Source: Ulvibacter sp. MAR_2010_11
Lineage (GTDB): Bacteria > Bacteroidota > Bacteroidia > Flavobacteriales > Flavobacteriaceae
Assembly (NCBI RefSeq): GCF_002813135.1
Contig: NZ_PHTY01000001.1
Span: forward strand, 2,289,501-2,353,500
DNA: 64,000 bases
Direction: 5' to 3'
Shown: positions 17,501-25,394 of the stretch, in pieces
Layout: the number at the start of each line of letters is the position of its first letter
How positions within the stretch are numbered: the stretch's first letter is position 1
Translations under genes and position numbers: made by a program
The notes under the pieces: generated by a model
Seen by the model: only the letters and a program-made list of their open reading frames with translations
Database searches by the model: none
Told to the model about the DNA's origin: nothing

Positions 17501-17797
17501 ATGGCAACTTTACAACAACAAGCAAAAGGAAAAAAAGACGGAGAGATAAGATATCTTACTCCTCTTAACATAGAGACTTCTAAAGCGAAGAAATATTGTC
17601 GTTTTAAGAAATCGGGCATCAAGTATGTAGATTACAAAGACCCGGATTTTTTATTGAAGTTTGTGAACGAACAAGGTAAAATTCTTCCTAGAAGATTAAC
17701 AGGTACGTCGTTGAAGTATCAACGTAAAGTGGCCGTTGCTGTGAAAAGAGCACGTCACTTGGCTTTAATGCCTTACGTAGCCGATTTATTAAAATAA
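17501..17797 (+). CDS. rpsR: Small ribosomal subunit protein bS18
   Basis: 98-residue S18, partner of S6 in the 30S platform. Characteristic core: [61 protein letters not shown] (described here by its ends only: [15 protein letters not shown] and [14 protein letters not shown]). The gene starts 3 nt after rpsF. Confidence 0.97.
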   Translation: MATLQQQAKGKKDGEIRYLTPLNIETSKAKKYCRFKKSGIKYVDYKDPDFLLKFVNEQGKILPRRLTGTSLKYQRKVAVAVKRARHLALMPYVADLLK

Positions 17798-17812
17798 AAA
17801 GCAGATAGGATT

Positions 17813-18265
17813 ATGGAACTTATATTAAAAAAAGACGTAGAGAATTTGGGTTTTACAGATGACTTGGTTACTGTAAAAAACGGATACGGAAGAAACTTTT
17901 TGATTCCACAAGGACATGCTATTTTGGCAACTCCTTCTGCAAAAAAAGTTTTGGCTGAAACTTTAAAGCAACGTGCTTATAAAGAGAAGAAAGTTATCGC
18001 AGACGCACAAACTGAAGCCGACAAGCTGAATGGTTTGGAAATTAAAATAGCTTCTAAAGCCGGAGAAGGTGATAAATTGTTTGGATCTATTACAAACGCT
18101 AATCTTGCTGAAGCACTTGAAAAAGAAGGTGTTTCTGTAGATAAGAAGTTTATTACTATTGCCGGAGGAAGCATTAAGCGCACCGGACAATACGATGCAA
18201 CAATTCGTTTCCACAGAGATGTGATTTCAAATTTCACATTCGACGTGGTTGCTGAAGCAAAATAA
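17813..18265 (+). CDS. rplI: Large ribosomal subunit protein bL9
   Basis: 150-residue L9, which anchors the base of the L1 stalk. The N-terminal domain begins MELILKKDVENLGFTDDLV and contains VKNGYGRNFLIPQGHA, the L9 signature. A long connecting helix and C-terminal domain (LFGSITNANLAEAL ... HRDVISNFTFDVVAE) follow. Last gene of the operon; a strong terminator lies 21 nt after the stop. Confidence 0.97.
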   Translation: MELILKKDVENLGFTDDLVTVKNGYGRNFLIPQGHAILATPSAKKVLAETLKQRAYKEKKVIADAQTEADKLNGLEIKIASKAGEGDKLFGSITNANLAEALEKEGVSVDKKFITIAGGSIKRTGQYDATIRFHRDVISNFTFDVVAEAK

Positions 18266-18286
18266 ACTCGAATTAGAATTTATAGT

Positions 18287-18318
18287 AAAACCTCGGCAAT
18301 TGTCGGGGTTTTCTTTTT
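18287..18318 (+). terminator. Intrinsic terminator of the rpsF-rpsR-rplI operon
   Basis: AAAACC at 18287-18292 pairs with GGTTTT at 18307-18312, with an inner CGGC/GTCG stem around AATT, followed by a T-rich run (TTCTTTTT). Confidence 0.85.
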
Positions 18319-18354
18319 ATAAAATTTTAGAAAAATAAACTATTTATTTCTTAA

Positions 18355-18386
18355 CCCTTCACCGCTCACCGCTCACCCTTCACTAT
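18355..18386. repeat. Heptamer array abutting the DUF6495 start
   Basis: Units CCCTTCA, CCGCTCA, CCGCTCA, CCCTTCA in a 7-nt register. This is the reverse complement of the GTGAGCG-type units seen elsewhere. It ends 1 nt before the ATG at 18388, so the ribosome-binding region of that gene consists of repeat sequence. Confidence 0.75.
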
Positions 18387-18387
18387 C

Positions 18388-18861
18388 ATGAAATACACTC
18401 GATTAACAAAAGAACAGCTTCACGAATTGCATCCGGAGTTCATTAATTTTTTGGCGACCCAATCCATTACCGCCGAAGAATGGGCCCAACTAAAAACCGA
18501 TAAGCCCGAAGTTGCCGAAGAGGAGCTGGATGTATTTAGCGACTTGGTATGGGAAGGAGTATTAAGCAAGGCAAACTATTTGGAAAATATTTCTGCCCGG
18601 CAACTGTTTCTGTTTTGTTTGAAAGAAAAAGACATGCAACTTATTGTAGTGAAAGTTTTGGATGCTTCAAAGGATATTACGACCGCTGAAGACTACAAAT
18701 GGTTACAGGAAAATTACGGCTCTGATTCGGTTGAATTTTTAACGGCAACCAAAGTATATTCCGAAGACAGATACGGAGATGTTTTTAACCTTATTCAACA
18801 AGGAGCAGTAATTACTAAGGGAGAATTGTTTAATTTCTTTGACGCATTATTAAGTAGCTAA
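18388..18861 (+). CDS. DUF6495 family protein
   Basis: 157-residue cytoplasmic acidic protein, mostly helical. It begins MKYTRLTKEQLHELHPEFINFLA and has the segment ISARQLFLFCLKEKDMQLIVVKV. The family is conserved in flavobacteria without known function. It stands alone between the ribosomal operon and a convergent ABC permease. The upstream 26 nt are heptamer repeat. Confidence 0.8.
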   Translation: MKYTRLTKEQLHELHPEFINFLATQSITAEEWAQLKTDKPEVAEEELDVFSDLVWEGVLSKANYLENISARQLFLFCLKEKDMQLIVVKVLDASKDITTAEDYKWLQENYGSDSVEFLTATKVYSEDRYGDVFNLIQQGAVITKGELFNFFDALLSS

Positions 18862-18913
18862 TTCTGAAAAACCAATTCAGAATAAATAATAAAAATAAAG
18901 AATAAGCAATAGG

Positions 18914-20155
18914 CTATTCGTAGCGCAAACTCTCAATAGGATCCAAACGCGCTGCCTTGGAAGCAGGATAAGAACCTGCAATCACAGCGACTAAAAAGGT
19001 GATAATTGTCGCCCAGATCATGGCTGCCCACGGCAGGCTGAAATCAAATTCAAATATTTTCGACACTCCATAGCCCGCGATAATTCCCATGATGATTCCC
19101 AAAATACTTCCTAACTGACCAATTACGATGGTTTCCATAAAAAACTGCGTGGAAATCGTGGAGCGAGTTGCGCCCAATGCTTTTCGCACCCCAATTTCGC
19201 GGGTCCGTTCCGTAACCGACACCAACATGATGTTCATCAATGCTATCGATGACCCCAAAATAGTAATGATACTTATTATCCAGGCTGCGATTTCCAGCAC
19301 TCCGGTTATTTCTCCAATGCGGTTAATTAAATCGTCACTGCGCTCAATTCCGAAATTATTTTCCTCCAGCGGACTCAGTCTTCGTATGTTCCGAAATGAC
19401 ATAATAGCGGCATCCTGAGCGCCTTGCATCATTTCTTTGTCTTCTACCATCACACTTATGGTGTAGTTTATGTTGGGTTCAGTAAAAATACCTCGTGCCA
19501 CCTGAATAGGGATAAGTACTTTAAGATCCTGATTGTTTCCAAAAGTTGCCCCTTTAGACTCTAACACACCCACTACCTTAAATTTCACACCGCGTATACT
19601 GATGGTTTTATTGATGGGATCGTCGTTCCTGAAAATACTTTTCAGAAAATCGGCACCAATTAAACATACCTTATTGTTGTTTTCAATGTCAAAAAAAGTA
19701 AACTCTCTTCCACGATCTATCTTTGTTCCTGTATTTTCCAGATAGTGTTCGTTTACACCGTAAACCTGTACTTCCGGGTCGGTTTTTTCGTTTTCGAATT
19801 TTACTTCAGCTCTGGCCGTCCCTTGAAATGAAACTGAAGTTTGGGTGTAAGGATAGTCGTATTTGTCTACAAACTCACGCAGATTGTCGTAACTAATAAT
19901 GGGGTTGACCTTTTCAACTTCCCCACCCTGATTTCGTTGGACGGTAAATTCGTATCGCTGAATATTAAATGTGTTTGCTCCCATGGAAGCAAAATCACTG
20001 GAGATAGTATTTTCAAGTGCCTTAACCAGACTGAGAATTCCCACCAAAGCAAAGATGCCAATAGCTATGATAACGATCGTTAAAACTGTTCTAAGCATCT
20101 GACTCTTAATAGAATCTAATGCAATGCGAACATTTTCTCGAAAGAGTGAAAACAT
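18914..20155 (-). CDS. MacB/FtsX-type ABC transporter permease
   Basis: 413-residue permease with the MacB layout: N-terminal membrane helix (about 20-42), a periplasmic MacB_PCD domain (about 45-270), and three C-terminal helices ending in SYPASKAARLDPIESLRYE. The conserved cytoplasmic GVRKALGATRSTISTQFFMET loop is present. Such permeases with a separate ATPase and adaptor act in mechanotransmission, exporting toxins or lipoproteins. No ATPase gene adjoins it here. The gene precedes hisS divergently. Confidence 0.9.
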   Translation of the reverse strand: MFSLFRENVRIALDSIKSQMLRTVLTIVIIAIGIFALVGILSLVKALENTISSDFASMGANTFNIQRYEFTVQRNQGGEVEKVNPIISYDNLREFVDKYDYPYTQTSVSFQGTARAEVKFENEKTDPEVQVYGVNEHYLENTGTKIDRGREFTFFDIENNNKVCLIGADFLKSIFRNDDPINKTISIRGVKFKVVGVLESKGATFGNNQDLKVLIPIQVARGIFTEPNINYTISVMVEDKEMMQGAQDAAIMSFRNIRRLSPLEENNFGIERSDDLINRIGEITGVLEIAAWIISIITILGSSIALMNIMLVSVTERTREIGVRKALGATRSTISTQFFMETIVIGQLGSILGIIMGIIAGYGVSKIFEFDFSLPWAAMIWATIITFLVAVIAGSYPASKAARLDPIESLRYE

Positions 20156-20286
20156 AGAGGTTGGGTGAAGGGTTTATCGTTAGACTATAATCTGCTTATA
20201 AAGTTACAATTTCCCTAATAATTTAAGATATTTGCAGGAGAGAATTAATAATGAACTATTAATAATTATTAATTAATAATAACACA

Positions 20287-21654
20287 TTGAAGAAACCCTC
20301 CATACCAAAAGGAACCAGAGACTTTTCACCTGCCGAAGTGGTACGGCGTAACTATATTATGAATACCATAAAAAGTTGCTTTACTACCTATGGCTTTCAA
20401 CCTATTGAAACCCCTTCGTTTGAAAACAGTGAGACCTTAATGGGGAAATACGGGGAAGAAGGTGATCGATTGATTTTTAAAATTCTGAACAGTGGGGATT
20501 ATTTAAATAAGGTGGATGATGCTTTATATACCGAAAAAGACAGCGGAAAGTTGACATCAAAAATCTCTGAAAAAGCCCTTCGTTACGACCTTACCGTTCC
20601 CTTTGCACGGTATGTAGTGCAGAATCAGAATGACATTAGCTTTCCTTTTAAACGCTATCAAATTCAGCCGGTGTGGCGCGCAGACAGACCGCAAAAGGGA
20701 AGATTCAGAGAGTTTCTTCAGTGCGATGCCGATGTAGTGGGAAGTGATTCCTTATGGCAGGAAGTAGAACTGGTACAATTGTACGATGCTGTTTTTCAGA
20801 AGTTAAATCTGAAAGGTGTTACCATCAAATTAAACAACCGTAAAATATTAAGCGGTATTGCCGAAGTAATTGGTGCCGAAGACAAACTCATCGATTTTAC
20901 GGTAGCGCTTGATAAACTGGATAAAATAGGAGAGGAGGGTGTAAAAACCGAAATGCTTTCCAAAGGAATTTCTAAAATCGCCATCGCAAAAGTACAACCT
21001 CTGTTTGAAGCCAGGGGAACGGCTTCAGACAAGTTGCAAATGCTAAAAACCCTCCTGGCTACTTCAGAAACCGGTTTAAAAGGTGTTGCTGAACTTGAAT
21101 TTATCAATGCCACGATTTCAGAATTAGGACTTGAGACCGCTTCGCTTGAAATAGACGTTACTCTGGCCAGAGGTCTTAACTACTATACAGGAGCTATTTT
21201 TGAAGTCGCCGCACCCAAAGCAGTAAATATGGGGAGTATTGGCGGGGGAGGCCGTTATGATGATCTTACCGGCATCTTCGGACTAAAAGACGTGAGCGGA
21301 GTTGGGATTTCATTCGGTTTGGATAGAATCTATCTGGTGTTGGAAGATTTGAATTTATTTCCCGAAACCGTTTCGGAAGTTACCAAAGTACTTTTTATCA
21401 ATTTTGGTGAAGCCGAATCATTGTATGCTATGAAAGCGATTACAAAATTACGCCGTTCTGGTGTTACTGCCGAATTGTATCCCGATGCCGCCAAAATGGG
21501 CAAGCAAATGGGCTATGCAGACAAACGCAACATTCCTTTTGTGGTGCTGGCAGGCGAAAAAGAAATAAATTCTCAATCTTTTACACTTAAAAACATGAAG
21601 AGTGGAGAGCAGGAAACCATAGATATTGAAACATTAACCAAAATGTTCTCATAA
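20287..21654 (+). CDS. hisS: Histidyl-tRNA synthetase
   Basis: Class II synthetase charging tRNA-His, 455 residues. Motif 1 region around [21 protein letters not shown], motif 2 with [29 protein letters not shown], the His-specific [14 protein letters not shown] and motif 3 [15 protein letters not shown]. The anticodon-binding domain covers about 365-455. The start is TTG at 20287 (first residues [16 protein letters not shown], the normal HisRS N-terminus). A near-consensus GATATTTG lies upstream. A terminator directly follows the stop. Confidence 0.96.
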   Translation: MKKPSIPKGTRDFSPAEVVRRNYIMNTIKSCFTTYGFQPIETPSFENSETLMGKYGEEGDRLIFKILNSGDYLNKVDDALYTEKDSGKLTSKISEKALRYDLTVPFARYVVQNQNDISFPFKRYQIQPVWRADRPQKGRFREFLQCDADVVGSDSLWQEVELVQLYDAVFQKLNLKGVTIKLNNRKILSGIAEVIGAEDKLIDFTVALDKLDKIGEEGVKTEMLSKGISKIAIAKVQPLFEARGTASDKLQMLKTLLATSETGLKGVAELEFINATISELGLETASLEIDVTLARGLNYYTGAIFEVAAPKAVNMGSIGGGGRYDDLTGIFGLKDVSGVGISFGLDRIYLVLEDLNLFPETVSEVTKVLFINFGEAESLYAMKAITKLRRSGVTAELYPDAAKMGKQMGYADKRNIPFVVLAGEKEINSQSFTLKNMKSGEQETIDIETLTKMFS

Positions 21655-21682
21655 AAAAACCTTCCGGGTGGAAGGTTTTTTG
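21653..21682 (+). terminator. Intrinsic terminator after hisS
   Basis: AAAAAACCTTCC pairs with GGAAGGTTTTTT around a GGGT loop. The symmetric A and T runs let it also serve the tRNA transcript arriving from the opposite strand. Confidence 0.9.
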
Positions 21683-21756
21683 TAGCGAGATCGAGACTTG
21701 AACTCGAGACCTCCGGGTTATGAATCCGACGCTCTAACCACCTGAGCTACCTCGCC
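21683..21756 (-). tRNA. tRNA-Met (CAT anticodon)
   Basis: 74-nt cloverleaf on the minus strand. Acceptor GGCGAGG pairs with TCTCGCT (two G-U pairs); D arm GCTC/GAGC; anticodon loop TTCATAA, so anticodon CAT; T loop with TTCAAGT. The discriminator is A, followed by CAA, so the CCA end is not encoded. The CAT anticodon could also mark the Ile2 isoacceptor, but the acceptor stem suits elongator Met. It is not an initiator tRNA by its 5' end. Confidence 0.92.
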
Positions 21757-21856
21757 ATTTTCTAAGATATTCCGCTTCTCCTCAGCGAAGGTGCTTGTCC
21801 GTCCGTAGTGTAACGAAAGCGGAAGCTACCTCTCCGTATTTGCGACGGCAAAGATA
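21757..21856 (-). promoter_or_regulatory. tRNA-Met promoter and hairpin-bearing precursor leader
   Basis: On the minus strand TATCTTTG (21849-21856) is a perfect -7 element. The roughly 85-nt leader to the tRNA 5' end contains TTCCGCTT and AAGCGGAA as a perfect 8-bp inverted repeat, plus the tract GAGGTAGCT that is also in the tRNA. The rest of the gap to 21985 holds nothing recognisable. Confidence 0.5.
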
Positions 21857-21985
21857 GAAACAAAATCATCTAGCGCAAAGATTCAATTCACTTTTTTAAA
21901 GAATATTTTTCGTCAAAAAAAATTCTAGCTTTCATTTACGGGTTACATTTAAAATCTATATATTGGGCTTCCGCTAACTACAACT

Positions 21986-22372
21986 ATGGATGACAAAATA
22001 AAATACGAGATAGAGTTTCCAATACATGTATCTCCATCTCTTTTATATCAATATATTTCAACCCCCAGCGGGTTGAGTGAATGGTACGCAGACAATGTAA
22101 ATTCCAGAGGTGAATTCTTCACCTTTATCTGGTCTGAAAGTGAAGAAAAAGCAAAATTAATCGGGAAGAAAAGTGGGGAACGAATTAAGTTTCGATGGAT
22201 GGAAGATGAAGAGGAAGACTACTACTTTGAACTGCGGATTCAGGTTGACGAAATCACAAAAGATGTTTCTTTAATGGTAACCGATTTTGCCGAAGAAGAC
22301 GAGTTGGAAGAAGGAAAAATGCTGTGGGAAAACATGATTTCCAATTTGAAACAAATTTTGGGTTCTACCTAG
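21986..22372 (+). CDS. START-like domain protein (SRPBCC superfamily)
   Basis: 128-residue cytoplasmic protein of the START/AHSA1 fold. Begins with KYEIEFPIHVSPSLLYQYISTPSGLSEWYADNV, the usual first strand and helix, and ends with a helix EEGKMLWENMISNLKQIL. A ligand-binding pocket is expected; the partner is unknown. Conserved across Bacteroidota near the aminotransferase gene that follows. No terminator separates the two except the hairpin at 22426-22456. Confidence 0.8.
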   Translation: MDDKIKYEIEFPIHVSPSLLYQYISTPSGLSEWYADNVNSRGEFFTFIWSESEEKAKLIGKKSGERIKFRWMEDEEEDYYFELRIQVDEITKDVSLMVTDFAEEDELEEGKMLWENMISNLKQILGST

Positions 22373-22416
22373 AAAACAGAGACCGGCTGAAACTTTAGCC
22401 TAGGCATAAAATATAG

Positions 22417-22456
22417 TATCTTTGCACCGTTCCATATAAAAAGGAACGGTTTTTTT
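22417..22456 (+). promoter_or_regulatory. Promoter followed by terminator-like hairpin directly before ATG
   Basis: TATCTTTG at 22417-22424 is a perfect -7 element. Immediately after it ACCGTTCC (22426-22433) pairs with GGAACGGT (22443-22450) and is followed by seven T residues that run into the ATG at 22457. If the start site is about 22430, the hairpin would sit at the very 5' end of the mRNA. It could stop read-through from the upstream gene or control this gene. Confidence 0.6.
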
Positions 22457-23293
22457 ATGCTCAATCTCAACGGTAAAATAATTCCATCTTCCGAAATTTC
22501 AGAAAACAGAGGCCTTCAATACGCCGACGCCGTTTTTGAAACCATCAAAGTGTCGGCCGGAAAAATTTTATTTTGGGAAGATCACTATTTCCGACTTATG
22601 GCGTCTATGCGTATTCTTCGTATGGAAATTCCCATGAACTTTACGATGGAATTTCTCGAGGAGGAAATTGAGAAAACAATTGCTTCACAAGAAAATTCAT
22701 CACATGCCTATCGAATAAAATTATTGGTCTGGAGAAAGGCTGGGGGCAAATACACTCCCCAAACTCGTGATGTTGAATATTTTATTACCGTCGAATCACT
22801 AAGCACACCGTTTTATACTCTTGATGAGCAACCTTATACTATTGAATTATTTAAGGATCACTACGTAAATTCGGGTTTACTTTCCACCTTAAAATCGACC
22901 GGGAGGACTATCAACGTGTTGGGAAGCATCTTTGCCGAGGAGAACGATTATAGTAATTGTTTGTTGTTAAATGAAAACAAGCAGGTGATAGAGGCGCTTA
23001 ACGGGAATGTTTTTTTGGTAAACGGATATAAAATTAAAACACCTCCCTTAGCCGACGGTTGTTTAAACGGAATTCTTCGGAAACAAATCATTGACATACT
23101 GGGACAGTTACCCGATTATATTTTAGAGGAGGCTTCTGTATCCCCCTTCGAATTGCAAAAGGCGGACGAAATCTTTATTACAAACACTATTCTAGGAATT
23201 CAACCTGTTACAAAATATCGTAAAAAGGAATACACCAACACTGTGGCGAAAGAGTTATTGGCAAAATTAAACGTAAAAGCCCGCTTGGGTTAG
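22457..23293 (+). CDS. Class IV aminotransferase (PabC/IlvE/DAAA superfamily)
   Basis: 278-residue PLP enzyme. Start MLNLNGKIIPSSEI followed by NRGLQYADAVFETIKV and the substrate-arch FWEDHYFRLMASMRIL. The PLP-lysine is probably in the STLKSTGRTINVLGS segment near 146, with the EALNGNVFLV phosphate/cofactor motif (Glu near 177) and ITNTILGIQPV at the C-terminus. Members include branched-chain aminotransferase, D-amino acid aminotransferase and aminodeoxychorismate lyase; length favours PabC-like lyase. Its 3' end overlaps the convergent yqgE by 4 nt. Confidence 0.85.
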   Translation: MLNLNGKIIPSSEISENRGLQYADAVFETIKVSAGKILFWEDHYFRLMASMRILRMEIPMNFTMEFLEEEIEKTIASQENSSHAYRIKLLVWRKAGGKYTPQTRDVEYFITVESLSTPFYTLDEQPYTIELFKDHYVNSGLLSTLKSTGRTINVLGSIFAEENDYSNCLLLNENKQVIEALNGNVFLVNGYKIKTPPLADGCLNGILRKQIIDILGQLPDYILEEASVSPFELQKADEIFITNTILGIQPVTKYRKKEYTNTVAKELLAKLNVKARLG

Positions 23294-23850
23294 TTGAAGA
23301 TAGGATTTTCCGGCGCATTGGACCAAATAACATAGTCACCACCAAATTCAATCATTTTTTCCTTCCAGAAATTGTTGTACGATTTTCCTATGATATCGTT
23401 CTTGTAGTTATTGGGAGCAACTACCCAACTATTTACTTCTAGCTCTTGTTCTAGTTGTTCACTGGCCCATCCCGAATACCCCAAAAAGAAACGAATTTGA
23501 TCTTCTTTAAGAGAGTCTTCCTGTAATAGACCGGCAATGGCCTGAAAGTCACCACCCCAATAAATACCGTTGGAAATTTCAATGCTGTCCGGGATGATTT
23601 CAGGGATTCTATGTATAAAGTACAGATTGTCCTGTTCTACCGGACCACCATTATACACGGTTAAATTTGAATTCACCTCAGGAATAAAGTCTTTTAATTT
23701 GTACTCCAAAGGTTTGTTGAGAATAAAACCTACAGATCCGGTTTCATTATATTCGGCAAGTAACACCACAGATCTGTTAAATGAAACGTCACCTATAATA
23801 GAAGGTTCAGCAACTAGAAGCACTCCTTTGGTTGGTTTTAATGAGGTCAT
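23290..23850 (-). CDS. YqgE/AlgH family protein
   Basis: 186-residue protein of the YqgE/AlgH family. Characteristic segments: KGVLLVAEPSIIGDVSFNRSVVLLAEYNETGSVGFILNKPLE near the N-terminus, YNGGPVEQDNLYFIHR, and FLGYSGWASEQLEQELEVNSW. Structures show a compact fold; the biological role is unclear (once called a transcriptional regulator in Pseudomonas). No promoter is clear, and it ends convergently with the aminotransferase. Confidence 0.9.
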   Translation of the reverse strand: MTSLKPTKGVLLVAEPSIIGDVSFNRSVVLLAEYNETGSVGFILNKPLEYKLKDFIPEVNSNLTVYNGGPVEQDNLYFIHRIPEIIPDSIEISNGIYWGGDFQAIAGLLQEDSLKEDQIRFFLGYSGWASEQLEQELEVNSWVVAPNNYKNDIIGKSYNNFWKEKMIEFGGDYVIWSNAPENPIFN

Positions 23851-23931
23851 CTGTAGTATTTATTGAATTAAATCTAAGTATTAATTTGTTAAAAAACAAC
23901 ATTATATATTTAAACTACACTTTTGGAAATT

Positions 23932-23965
23932 AAAAAACCCTTCTTAATAGTGTTAAGAAGGGTTT
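23932..23965 (-). terminator. Terminator of the HU gene
   Basis: AAACCCTTCTTA (23935-23946) and its complement TAAGAAGGGTTT (23954-23965) form a strong 12-bp hairpin. On the minus strand it is followed by a six-T run. Confidence 0.9.
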
Positions 23966-23988
23966 CCAGAATTTAGTTGGTGTATAAA

Positions 23989-24261
23989 TTAATTTACACT
24001 GCTTGCTAAATCTGAACCTGCTTTAAATTTAACTACTTTTTTAGCAGCAATTTTAATAGTTTTTCCAGTTTGAGGGTTTCTTCCTTCTCTGGCAGCTCTT
24101 TTAGATACTGACCAAGATCCAAAACCGACTAAAGATACTCTGTTACCTTTTTTAAGAGATTTTTCTACGTTACCTAAGAAAGACTCTAACGCTTTTTTTG
24201 CAGCTGCTTTGGTGATTCCGGCGCTTTCGGCCATTCCATCGATTAAATCTGATTTGTTCAT
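23989..24261 (-). CDS. hup: HU family DNA-bending protein
   Basis: 90-residue histone-like protein that dimerises and bends DNA. Begins MNKSDLIDGMAESAGITKAAAKKAL, contains VSLVGFGSWSVSKRAAREGRNPQTGKTIKIAAKKVVKFKAGSDL, with the RNPQTG loop that intercalates DNA (shown by its key motif GRNPQTG near 60-66). Own promoter 50 nt upstream and its own terminator make it a single-gene unit. Confidence 0.96.
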   Translation of the reverse strand: MNKSDLIDGMAESAGITKAAAKKALESFLGNVEKSLKKGNRVSLVGFGSWSVSKRAAREGRNPQTGKTIKIAAKKVVKFKAGSDLASSVN

Positions 24262-24312
24262 AGTTTACTGTTTAAAATTAAATTGTTGGTTAAACTTCAA
24301 TTAATTGCTCTA

Positions 24313-24342
24313 CAAATTTAATCGGATTATCGGTTCACGCAA
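24313..24342 (-). promoter_or_regulatory. HU promoter
   Basis: On the minus strand TTG (24340-24342), 19 nt, then TAAATTTG (24313-24320): near-perfect Bacteroidota promoter, 50 nt before the HU start. Confidence 0.6.
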
Positions 24343-24446
24343 GTAATGACGGGCTAAATCCCTGTTTTTGTTGATAACTTAGAGCCATTGTTAATAAAGA
24401 TGACCCTGTTTTCATCAAATTTAACAAAATCAGTAGCAGCAAGGCT

Positions 24447-25394
24447 TTACAACATTTTGGCATCTTCGGTGAAAGTATATCCATTTAAAAGATCCCCAAT
24501 TGCCATTTTACGTTTTCCCGGTAATTGCATTTCCTTAATATATAGGTAGCCATTTCCTGTTGCTACTTTTAGTGACTTTTTTGAAGCGATGATCGTTCCG
24601 GGTTTCTTAGTATGTGCTTCAGTTTGAGGAGAACTTTGGAATATTTTTACCTTCAATTCGTCCTTTTCATTTTGCAAAACTGTCCAGGCAACCGGAAAGG
24701 GGGAAAGGCCACGTACAAACGCGTCGATAGTTTCGGCGGACTGTGACCAGTCAACTTGAGTGTTTTCAGGGGTTAATTTGGGCGCCTCCTTTAATATTGC
24801 TGTTTGGGGTTGTGATTTTGTTGCGACCTGTCCTTTTTCAAGCAAGGCAACGGTTTCAACTACCAGTTCACTGCCAAGATGCATTAACTTATCATGAAGT
24901 GTTCCCACAGTTTCATTTTTTGCAACCTCAGTTTCCGAAGTCAGAATAATTTCCCCGGTATCAATTTTTTCATCAATAAAAAAGGTAGTAACACCGGTTT
25001 TGGTTTCTCCATTTATAATTGCCCAGTTAATGGGCGCCGCACCACGGTATTGCGGAAGGAGGGAAGCATGTAAATTAAACGTACCGTATTCGGGCATTGC
25101 CCATACTACTTTGGGAAGCATTCTAAAAGCAACTACAATCTGTAAATTAGCATGCAAAGCTTTCAATTCGGTTAAAAATCCTTCGTCCTTTAAATTTGTG
25201 GGTTGTAAAACCGTGAGATTTTGGGATAGCGCATATTCCTTCACTGCCGAGAGTCTTAGTTTTTGTCCACGGCCTGCAGGCTTGTCCGGACTTGTAATTA
25301 CACCCACAATGTGTTTATCCGCTTCCACCAGTTTTTGCAATACCCCAACTGCGAAATCGGGGGTTCCCATAAATACAATTCGAATATCTCTCAT
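24447..25394 (-). CDS. fmt: Methionyl-tRNA formyltransferase
   Basis: Formylates initiator Met-tRNA using 10-formyl-tetrahydrofolate. 315 residues. Motifs: IVFMGTPDFAVGVLQ start, the catalytic region NLHASLLPQYRGAAPINWAIINGE with HxSLLP, FIDEKIDTGEIIL, and the C-terminal tRNA-binding beta-barrel (about 210-315). Starts right after the recQ stop codon with no spacer (TAA-ATG), so translation is coupled to recQ. Confidence 0.95.
   Translation of the reverse strand: MRDIRIVFMGTPDFAVGVLQKLVEADKHIVGVITSPDKPAGRGQKLRLSAVKEYALSQNLTVLQPTNLKDEGFLTELKALHANLQIVVAFRMLPKVVWAMPEYGTFNLHASLLPQYRGAAPINWAIINGETKTGVTTFFIDEKIDTGEIILTSETEVAKNETVGTLHDKLMHLGSELVVETVALLEKGQVATKSQPQTAILKEAPKLTPENTQVDWSQSAETIDAFVRGLSPFPVAWTVLQNEKDELKVKIFQSSPQTEAHTKKPGTIIASKKSLKVATGNGYLYIKEMQLPGKRKMAIGDLLNGYTFTEDAKML

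Noticed and set aside
21780-21850. Second, decayed tRNA upstream of tRNA-Met
   Set aside because: Only a 9-nt match (GAGGTAGCT) to the tRNA; no cloverleaf forms.
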